From JBJHAX01 sp050480705 (GTDB lineage: Bacteria; Actinomycetota; Nitriliruptoria; Nitriliruptorales; Nitriliruptoraceae): a stretch of DNA of 18,822 bases. The stretch spans positions 1 through 18,822 of the forward strand of contig JBJHAX010000039.1 in assembly GCA_050480705.1 (NCBI GenBank). Direction: 5' to 3'. The notes beneath the pieces were generated by a model. That model was not told the origin of the DNA, made no database searches, and saw only the letters and a program-made list of their open reading frames with translations. Positions 14,116 to 18,822 of the stretch are shown piece by piece; position 1 is the stretch's first letter; every line of letters starts with the position of its first letter. A program made the position numbers and the translations under genes.

Positions 14116-14328
14116 ATGGCTGAGAGCGTCTACAAGGTCATCGAACTGGTCGGTACCAGTACCGAGTCGTGGGAGAAGGCCGCGACCGCAGCCGTCCAGC
14201 GCGCCGGCAGGTCCTTGCGCGACCTGAGGGTCGCCGAGATCGCCGAGCTCGACATGACGATCGAGGACGGGGAGGTGTCCGCCTACCGGGCGAAGGTCAA
14301 GGTGTCGTTCAAGTACGAAGGCGAATAG
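14116..14328 (+). CDS. Dodecin family protein (lacks the flavin-stacking Trp)
   Basis: 70 aa from ATG at 14116, with GGGAG four bases upstream. The dodecin fold is clear: the first strand VYKVIELVGTS, one helix SWEKAATAAVQRAGRSL, then strands LRDLRVAEIAELDMTIEDG and AYRAKVKVSFKYEG. Dodecins assemble into hollow dodecamers. Classical members bind flavin between Trp side chains located in the 'LRxxRW' strand. Here that position is V39 (LRVAEI), and the only Trp is W19 in the helix. The sequence thus resembles the Trp-less group that includes archaeal calcium-binding dodecins, so flavin storage should not be assumed. It probably has its own promoter; the AraC gene follows after 67 bases. Confidence 0.9.
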   Translation: MAESVYKVIELVGTSTESWEKAATAAVQRAGRSLRDLRVAEIAELDMTIEDGEVSAYRAKVKVSFKYEGE

Positions 14329-14395
14329 GCCGCCACTGCCCGGGTGGGCGCCGAGTTCTGGTAGCCGCAGACCCACGCGCCGCGGAGGACGGCTG

Positions 14396-14860
14396 ATGCG
14401 CCTCGAAGGGACCAAGGAAGGTGCTGCACCGGCGCCTCTTCAGCGCCTGGACGATCTCGAGCGGCTGCGCCGAGTCCGGGACCTCATCGACCGGGAGTAC
14501 GCGCAACCCCTCGACGTGGAGGAGTTGGCCCGCGGGGCGCACATGTCAGCCGGGCACCTGTCCCGCGCCTTCAAGGCCGCGTACGCAGAGACGCCGTACG
14601 CATACCTGATGACACGGCGGATCGAGCGCGCAATGACGCTGCTGCGACGCGGCGACCTCAGCGTGACCGAGGTCTGCTTCGAGGTCGGGTGTGCCTCGCT
14701 CGGCACGTTCAGCACGCGCTTCACTGAGCTCGTCGGAGTGCCACCCAGCGTGTACCGGCGCCAGGCCGCGCACGACATGGCGGGGATGCCCCCGTGCGTG
14801 GCGAAGAAGGTCACACGACCGATCAGGAATCGAGAAGCGGCGGCGTCCGGCCGTCTCTAG
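14396..14860 (+). CDS. AraC-family transcriptional regulator
   Basis: 154 aa from ATG at 14396, with GGAGG 7 bases upstream. It consists almost only of the AraC DNA-binding domain (residues ~25-125). The first helix-turn-helix is in LDVEELARGAHMSAGHLSRAFKAA (39-62). The second is in LSVTEVCFEVGCASLGTFSTRFTELVGVPPSVYRR, with the family signature of a Gly after the second helix and a terminal PxxYRR. There is no ligand-binding N-terminal domain, so control must come through other means. The C-terminal ~30 residues are basic and unconserved. A VOC protein gene follows after 41 bases in the same direction, an association often seen in actinomycetes; the regulator probably controls it (inference). 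Confidence 0.9.
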   Translation: MRLEGTKEGAAPAPLQRLDDLERLRRVRDLIDREYAQPLDVEELARGAHMSAGHLSRAFKAAYAETPYAYLMTRRIERAMTLLRRGDLSVTEVCFEVGCASLGTFSTRFTELVGVPPSVYRRQAAHDMAGMPPCVAKKVTRPIRNREAAASGRL

Positions 14861-14901
14861 CGTGCCCGTCTTCGACCACAACCACGTCACGAGGTGACGG
14901 C

Positions 14902-15312
14902 ATGGACCTCATCATCCACTCGACCTTCCTTCCCCACAGCGACGCAGACGCGTCGCTCGCCTTCTACCGCGACGTCCTGGGCTTCGAGGTCCGAAACGAG
15001 GTCGAGTACGGCGGGATGCACTGGAACACGGTCGGCCCGCCACAACAGCCAGAGGTGAACGTGGTCCTGTACCCGCCGGGCGCCGAACCGGGTGTCACCG
15101 AGGACGAACTCCGCACCGTCACCGAAATGATGGCCAAGGGCACGTTCGCCAGCCTGATGCTGGCCAGCAACGACCTCGACAGCGTCTTCGAGCGCATCCA
15201 AGCGTCCGGGGCGGAGGTCATGCAGGAGCCGACCGACCAACCGTGGGGCGCCCGCGACTGCGCGGTGCGCGACCCGGCCGGCAACCCGATCCGCATCCAA
15301 CAGCGCGCTTGA
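14902..15312 (+). CDS. VOC family protein next to an AraC regulator
   Basis: 136 aa from ATG at 14902, with GAGGTG about 5 bases upstream. The glyoxalase/bleomycin-resistance fold is shown by DLIIHSTFLPHSDADASLAF, YRDVLGFEVRNEVEYGGMHW, VNVVLYPPG, then the second module FASLMLASNDLDSVFERIQA, GAEVMQEPTDQPWGARDCAV and RDPAGNPIRIQQ. Metal-site candidates are the early His and the late acidic/polar positions, but the final strand has Q rather than the usual E (IRIQQ), so a catalytic metal site is doubtful. Drug binding or a lyase-like role are alternatives. Probably co-transcribed with the AraC gene; a hairpin follows its stop codon. Confidence 0.87.
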   Translation: MDLIIHSTFLPHSDADASLAFYRDVLGFEVRNEVEYGGMHWNTVGPPQQPEVNVVLYPPGAEPGVTEDELRTVTEMMAKGTFASLMLASNDLDSVFERIQASGAEVMQEPTDQPWGARDCAVRDPAGNPIRIQQRA

Positions 15313-15314
15313 CC

Positions 15315-15337
15315 GGCCCTGAGCACGTGCACGGGCC
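15315..15337. terminator. Hairpin after the VOC gene, in a convergent spacer
   Basis: GGCCC (15315-15319) pairs with GGGCC (15333-15337), and the 8-bp palindrome GCACGTGC (15323-15330) lies inside. It starts three bases after the VOC stop codon. It has an internal loop and no T-tract, so it is a moderate candidate. Confidence 0.4.
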
Positions 15338-15435
15338 TCGCCGCGTGACCAGCACGAGGTGACCATCGAACCCGATCCCGGCAGCGCGCTCGAGTGGACA
15401 CCGCGACGCGATCACTGCGTGCGATCGGCGTCGGA

Positions 15436-16218
15436 CTAATCCACTGACACCAGTTGGGTGGCCGCGGCAACGTCGGCGAGCAGGTGCACGACCAGCAGGT
15501 ACGGCAGGAGGCGTGCTCGCCAGCGAACGACCACGATCACCAGAACGGCGAACGGCACGAACATCAGGGCGCGCCAGGCGACGAACCGCCAGTCGAAGAG
15601 CAGCGGCAGGGTCACGTGCTGCAGGGCGAGCGCGCCGGCTGCGAGGCCAACCGCCAGCCAGCGCCGATCGGTGAGCACCTCGAGCCGCGGCTGGACGTAG
15701 CCGGCATAGATCGGCAGTTCGCTCGCCGCGACCGTCAGGGGGAACACCACGAGCGCGACCAGGACGGCGGCCATGGGCAGGGGACGCAGAAACTGCTCGC
15801 TCGCGGCCTGCGCATCGCCGTAGAGCCACAGGGAAAGGCCGAGGTTGGGTCCGAGGGCCAAACCGGCGGCCAGGACCGCGAGCCCGATCGTCAGCAGCAG
15901 ATCTGCCCGCCACGACGTCCGATCGAGCCGTAGCAGATCTCGGTAGCGCTGCCCTTCCCGTCGCAACAGCCAGACGAGAGCAGCCAAGGTCACCGCGCTG
16001 GTGGCACTTGCCGTCAACTGCCACCAGGCGGCCGCCCGCGTCCAGGGGTCGACGCTGCCCGCCACCAGGTACGCAACGGCGACGGCTGCCTGGCACACAG
16101 CGAAGCCCACGGTCCGGGCCGCGAGCATCCCCCAGACCACGCCGGGTGACCAGTCCCCCCGGGCGTGGGCCCGCTCGGCTGCCATGACCGGGTCCGGTGG
16201 CCAGGCCGAGATGTTCAT
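15436..16218 (-). CDS. CPBP-like (Abi/CAAX protease type) membrane protein with degenerate active site
   Basis: 260 aa from ATG at 16218, with AAGGA 7 bases upstream; the frame is open further upstream, but that part does not look like protein. About seven to eight hydrophobic segments are visible. The three CPBP motif positions can be aligned. Motif 1 reads ASELPIYAGYVQPRLE where functional members have EExxxRG, so the first Glu is Ser and the Arg is Tyr. Motif 2 retains His in LALQHVTLPLLF. Motif 3 retains His in LLVVHLLAD but ends in Asp instead of Asn. This may be an inactive or altered member of the intramembrane glutamic protease family. The gene is divergent from the TipA-like regulator gene and convergent with the VOC gene. 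Confidence 0.68.
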   Translation of the reverse strand: MNISAWPPDPVMAAERAHARGDWSPGVVWGMLAARTVGFAVCQAAVAVAYLVAGSVDPWTRAAAWWQLTASATSAVTLAALVWLLRREGQRYRDLLRLDRTSWRADLLLTIGLAVLAAGLALGPNLGLSLWLYGDAQAASEQFLRPLPMAAVLVALVVFPLTVAASELPIYAGYVQPRLEVLTDRRWLAVGLAAGALALQHVTLPLLFDWRFVAWRALMFVPFAVLVIVVVRWRARLLPYLLVVHLLADVAAATQLVSVD

Positions 16219-16524
16219 CAACCCGTCCTTCCGCACCGCGATCGGGCGCCGAAGCGGTCCGGGTCGACGTGGCCGTCCGAGCTGCCCGCCGACCGTATCG
16301 TGCGTGTCACCTCGTTCGGCTCCACCACGATTCCCAACGAGCCCACGGATCACGAACGCACAACACCGCACGCGTTCGGCAACGAACGGCGTCGACATCG
16401 TGATGCCGCGTGGACGGGTGGGGGCGCAGAGGCGCATGGTTGGACGGTGCCTGTGGCCTGCAGCCTTGACTCTGACGTTGCGTGAGGCTGCATCCTGGTG
16501 TCGCAGCCGCTGGTGGAGGATGTG
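16219..16524. other. Divergent spacer of about 300 bases
   Basis: No gene is seen. The right end carries the MerR-type promoter described separately. The left end must hold the promoter of the CPBP-like gene, but no convincing boxes were found on the minus strand. Confidence 0.4.
16466..16496 (+). promoter_or_regulatory. MerR-type promoter with elongated spacer and operator dyad
   Basis: TTGACT (16466-16471) and CATCCT (16491-16496) are 19 bases apart, the elongated spacing typical of promoters activated by MerR-family regulators. Between them lies the dyad CTGACG (16472-16477) / CGTGAG (16481-16486), which matches in five of six positions. Transcription would begin shortly before the TipA-like gene, implying autoregulation. 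Confidence 0.55.
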
Positions 16525-17280
16525 ATGCGCACGGTCAGTGAGGTCGCAGCGCTCGCAGGCGTGTCGATCAGGACGTTGCACCACTACGACGAGATCGGCT
16601 TGGTCGTGCCTTCGGGACGGACCGAGGCCGGCTACCGGCTCTACGCCCCGGGTGATCTCGAACGGCTCCAGGTGGTGCTGTTCTACCGCGAACTCGGGTT
16701 TGCGCTGCGTGACATCAGGCAGTTGCTGGACCATCCCGGGTTCGACCGCGGCGAGGCGCTGCGGACCCAGCGGGAACTGCTCGTGTCACAGGCACAGCGG
16801 CTGGAACACATGATCACGGCGGTCGACCAGGCGATCGCCGCCCACGAGCAAGGTGAGACGATGACCGACGAGGCGATGTTCGAAGTGTTCGGTGAGCAGC
16901 ACCGCGAGCTGCAGGCCGAAGCCGAGCAGCAGTGGGGCGACACCGACGCCTACCGCGAGAGCCGCCGGCGCACCGGTGACTACACGCGGCAGGACTGGGA
17001 GGAGCTCAAGGCCGAATCGGAAGCCATCATGCAGCGGATCGCGCAGGTGTACCGCGAAGGACAGGCAGCGGACAGCGTGGCAGCGATGGACGCCGTCGAG
17101 GCTCACCGTCTTCAGATCTGCTCGCGGTTCTACGACTGCTCGCACGAGATGCAGGTCCAGCTCGGCGAGGGCTACGTCCAGGATCCGCGGTTCACCGCGA
17201 CCTACGAGGCCCTCGAGCCAGGCCTGACCGTCTGGGTGCGTGATGCCATCCGGGCCAACGCGACAAGGGCGGCGTCCTGA
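16525..17280 (+). CDS. TipA-like MerR-family transcriptional regulator
   Basis: 251 aa from ATG at 16525, with GGAGG 5 bases upstream. Residues 1-70 form a MerR winged helix-turn-helix: MRTVSEVAALAGVSIRTLHH, YDEIGLVVPSGRTEAGYRLY, and LQVVLFYRELGFALRDIRQL. A dimerisation coiled coil follows (about 75-115). Residues ~120-245 match the TipAS antibiotic-recognition domain: MFEVFGEQHRELQAEAEQQW, GDTDAYRESRRRTGDYTRQD, the long helix with MQRIAQVYREGQ, and a C-terminal part AHRLQICSRFYDCSHEMQVQ ending in FTATYEALEPGLTVWVRDAI. The length equals Streptomyces TipAL (about 250 aa). Known relatives bind thiopeptide or other drugs and activate their own promoter and nearby genes. The upstream promoter has the expected 19-base spacer. 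Confidence 0.92.
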   Translation: MRTVSEVAALAGVSIRTLHHYDEIGLVVPSGRTEAGYRLYAPGDLERLQVVLFYRELGFALRDIRQLLDHPGFDRGEALRTQRELLVSQAQRLEHMITAVDQAIAAHEQGETMTDEAMFEVFGEQHRELQAEAEQQWGDTDAYRESRRRTGDYTRQDWEELKAESEAIMQRIAQVYREGQAADSVAAMDAVEAHRLQICSRFYDCSHEMQVQLGEGYVQDPRFTATYEALEPGLTVWVRDAIRANATRAAS

Positions 17281-17291
17281 GAGGTGCTGTC

Positions 17292-17378
17292 ATGGCCAGT
17301 CACTCCAGGACGGTGCCCGATCTCGCCGTCACCGCCGGGACTGGCACGCGAACCGTGATCATGCAGGCCCGCTCGTGA
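17292..17378 (+). CDS. Possible 28-residue peptide downstream of the TipA-like gene
   Basis: ATG at 17292 follows GAGGTG (17281-17286) by 5 bases and starts 11 bases after the regulator's stop. The peptide begins MASHSRTVPDLAVTAGTGTR and ends at TGA 17376-17378. No homologue is recognised. Good spacing is the only support; it could be chance or the stump of a lost gene. Confidence 0.22.
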   Translation: MASHSRTVPDLAVTAGTGTRTVIMQARS

Positions 17379-17596
17379 GGTCGCAGACGCCCATCGCCAT
17401 AGCGTCGAGCAGCCCGCTGTGGACCTGCTGCGTCGGGCCGGTTGTGGTCAGGCCATGCAGGCGCGACGATGGCGTGTTCCAGCACCATCTGGTTCCTGCG
17501 ATCGCTTGTGATCGATGATCCCGGGCAGGCTGTCACGTCCACCCGTACACGCAACGCCAAGCGACGGCGTCCGACGCCACTGCCGAGGAGGCATCC
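17379..17596. other. Spacer with no recognised gene
   Basis: Together with the short reading frame before it, this makes about 315 bases between the TipA-like gene and the next RibD_C-like gene. Frames on both strands are broken, and no promoter boxes or strong hairpins were identified. Confidence 0.35.
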
Positions 17597-18256
17597 ATGT
17601 CACGGATCCGGGTCCACAACTTCTCGATCTCACTCGATGGCTTCGCGACCGGCGAGGGGCTCGGCTTCGATGCGCCGTTCGGGCATGCCGGCCACCGGCT
17701 CGTCGAGTGGTTGATCGCGACAAGGTTCGGCGCGCCGATCCTCGGCAGGTCCGGAGGAACCGTCGGTGTCGACAACGCATTCGCCGAGCAGCACGACCCG
17801 GGCATCGGCGCGGAGATCATGGGCCGCGGCAAGTTCCGTCCGCAGTCGGGCCCGTGGACCGACCTGGGCACCCCCGACGAGTGGCGTGGCTGGTGGGGAC
17901 CCAACCCACCGTTCCACACGCCCGTGTTCGTCATGACCCACCACCCCCGGCCGTCGCTGGAGATGGAGGGCGGGACCGTGTTCCATTTCGTCCACGGCAG
18001 CCCACAGGAGGTCCTCGACCTCGCACGCGAGGCCGCAGGCGGCCTCGACGTGCGCATCGGAGGCGGCCCGACGATCCTGCGTGACTTCCTGGCCGACGAC
18101 CTCGTCGACACGATGCACATCGTCCAGGTACCCATCGTCCTCGAACGAGGCGTCCGCCTCTGGGACGGCCTCGAGGAACTCGAGAACCGCTACACCATCG
18201 AGACGGTCGCCTCCCCGACCGGGATCACCCATCTGACCTTCACTCGGCGGACATGA
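17597..18256 (+). CDS. Dihydrofolate reductase / RibD C-terminal family protein
   Basis: 219 aa from ATG at 17597, with GGAGG five bases upstream. Family features are RIRVHNFSISLDGFATG (3-19), GAEIMGRGKFRPQSGPW (71-87), the strand HTPVFVMTHHPRPSLEMEGG, LDVRIGGGPTILRDFLADDL with the Gly-rich cofactor-binding turn, and DTMHIVQVPIVLERGVRLWD. It belongs to the subgroup with a longer N-terminal insertion (about 35 residues around GRSGGTVGVDNAFAEQHDPG). An NAD(P)H-dependent reductase of unknown substrate is expected. It is the third intact family member in the window; the three differ strongly, so they are not recent duplicates. A hairpin lies 47 bases after the stop. Confidence 0.88.
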   Translation: MSRIRVHNFSISLDGFATGEGLGFDAPFGHAGHRLVEWLIATRFGAPILGRSGGTVGVDNAFAEQHDPGIGAEIMGRGKFRPQSGPWTDLGTPDEWRGWWGPNPPFHTPVFVMTHHPRPSLEMEGGTVFHFVHGSPQEVLDLAREAAGGLDVRIGGGPTILRDFLADDLVDTMHIVQVPIVLERGVRLWDGLEELENRYTIETVASPTGITHLTFTRRT

Positions 18257-18303
18257 CCCGGGCCTCGCCTGCCACGAGTTCTTCGCGACACGTAGGGACC
18301 CCT

Positions 18304-18322
18304 GATGCCGTGTCTCGGCATC
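18304..18322. terminator. Hairpin after the RibD_C-like gene
   Basis: GATGCCG (18304-18310) and CGGCATC (18316-18322) form a perfect 7-bp stem with a five-base loop, 47 bases downstream of the stop at 18256. The compact stem-loop fits a terminator; no T-tract follows. Confidence 0.5.
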
Positions 18323-18332
18323 TCGCCATCAC

Positions 18333-18368
18333 GACATGCAACCGGGGCATCAGCCCACGTTGCATGTC
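18333..18368. repeat. Perfect 10-bp inverted repeat
   Basis: GACATGCAAC (18333-18342) and GTTGCATGTC (18359-18368) are exact reverse complements separated by 16 bases. It comes 10 bases after the previous hairpin and right before the truncated propeller-like reading frame. It may be an operator, a second terminator or a mobile-element end. Confidence 0.5.
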
Positions 18369-18725
18369 AACCGAACCCCCTGCAGACCCTTCCCGATCGC
18401 GACCATCCCGGGTGCCGTGCTGCTCAATACCGATCGGTTGCTCGAGCCTGACCCGGACGCGGATGAGGCCGGTGAAGGATGGTCGCACGTCGAGCCCGGG
18501 TCGCAGCGGGTGCTCCTGCTCACCGAGGACGGCACCGTGACTGAGCTCGCCGCCGGGGCCGCGGTCGCAGCCAGCGGCAATATCGCGCTGGTGCACTCGT
18601 GCGAACAACCCGACACCGACGAGGACTGCCAGCTCGGCCTGCTCGACACGACAACCGGGGAGAAGCGCACGCTCGAACCATCCGTCGAAGGCACCCTAGG
18701 GCTTCCGCGCCACGGGTTGAGGTGA
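18336..18725 (+). pseudogene. Truncated beta-propeller-like protein gene, cut by an insertion sequence
   Basis: The frame is open for 129 codons, but the only early ATG (18336) lies inside the inverted repeat and has no ribosome binding site. The protein-like part begins around GAVLLNTDRLL and continues with RVLLLTEDGTVTELAAGAAV, SGNIALVHSCE, and CQLGLLDTTTGEKRTLEPSV. These are repeated strand patterns like the blades of WD40/PQQ-type propellers. The TGA stop (18723-18725) is made by the first bases of the mobile-element end, so the gene appears interrupted on its 3' side. The 5' end also looks incomplete because no signal sequence is visible. The full gene may have encoded an extracellular or periplasmic propeller protein (inference). 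Confidence 0.42.
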
Positions 18726-18754
18726 CAGACGAACCCTTCCGGGTGTGCGTGTCA
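18723..18754. repeat. Probable right end of an IS481-like insertion sequence
   Basis: TGACA (18723-18727) and TGTCA (18750-18754) flank an inner ACCC-TTCC-GGGT hairpin (18733-18744), giving an imperfect palindrome three bases beyond the transposase stop codon. Position and structure fit a terminal inverted repeat. The matching left end and target duplication lie outside the window. Confidence 0.45.
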
Positions 18755-18756
18755 GG

Positions 18757-18822
18757 TTAGGCCGCGGCGCGGTCGCGGTGGGTGGTCAGGACCTGTAGGG
18801 GCGTGCGGCCCCGCATGTACTC
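18757..18822 (-). CDS. C-terminal end of an IS481-like (DDE/rve) transposase, partial
   Basis: 21 codons plus TAA (18759-18757) read from the right edge: EYMRGRTPLQVLTTHRDRAAA. The string '(Y/C)xRGRTPxxxL' close to the stop is characteristic of IS481-family and related integrase-core transposases, whose last residues follow the 'NxxRxHQG' region. Only the tail is visible, so catalytic residues and intactness cannot be judged. The element end that follows truncates the propeller-like gene. Confidence 0.55.
   Translation of the reverse strand, partial: EYMRGRTPLQVLTTHRDRAAA

Noticed and set aside
15218..16096. 292-codon minus-strand frame overlapping the CPBP-like gene
   Set aside because: It is Arg/Gly/Ala-rich without motifs; the competing frame has membrane helices and a ribosome binding site.
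17300..17560. 86-codon minus-strand frame in the spacer before the last RibD_C-like gene
   Set aside because: No ribosome binding site and no recognisable fold; possible transposase origin was considered, but no motif supports it.

Overview
The window is GC-rich DNA with strong G/C preference at third codon positions, frequent GTG starts, GGAGG-type ribosome binding sites and many short actinobacterial-type genes (RibD_C/DHFR-like, VOC, SRPBCC, YdeI and AraC/MerR families). This points to an actinomycete-type chromosome (Actinomycetota). A deep-branching class such as Nitriliruptoria is possible, but that is only a guess from gene content. No rRNA, tRNA, CRISPR array or prophage was seen.

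Layout. (1) 1-4080, minus strand: a tight four-gene operon read from right to left. It encodes a class III nucleotide cyclase with a Cys-pair N-terminus, a calcineurin-like phosphoesterase, a response regulator fused to a thioredoxin-reductase-like flavoprotein, and a cyclic-nucleotide-binding histidine kinase that runs off the left edge. The junctions are 4 bases, an ATGA overlap and 1 base. Together they read as a cyclic nucleotide / two-component / redox signalling module and are the most interesting system here. (2) 4227-5441, minus strand: two small membrane proteins with overlapping ends and an acidic lipoprotein. (3) 5719-8461, plus strand: a tiny hydrophobic protein, a RibD_C/DHFR-like protein, a VOC protein and an MFS transporter. 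(4) 8763-10910, plus strand: a large lipoprotein with a von Willebrand type D region and an LCCL-like domain. It converges on a second acidic lipoprotein (minus) across a strong bidirectional hairpin. (5) 11696-13554: a YdeI-like protein, an SRPBCC protein, a decayed RibD_C fragment and an intact RibD_C-like gene. (6) 13555-14115: no intact gene, but a probable IS256-type transposase remnant and a perfect 10-bp inverted repeat. (7) 14116-15312, plus strand: a dodecin without the flavin-stacking Trp, then an AraC regulator followed by a VOC protein. (8) 15436-17280: a degenerate CPBP-like membrane protein divergent from a TipA-type MerR regulator that has its own recognisable promoter. (9) 17597-18822: another RibD_C-like protein, two perfect inverted repeats, a truncated propeller-like gene, and the end of an IS481-like transposase.

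The left 4 kb is a conserved-looking signalling operon. The rest is a patchwork of single, mostly monocistronic accessory genes with insertion-sequence scars and a repeated RibD_C/DHFR-like family (three intact genes plus one fragment).
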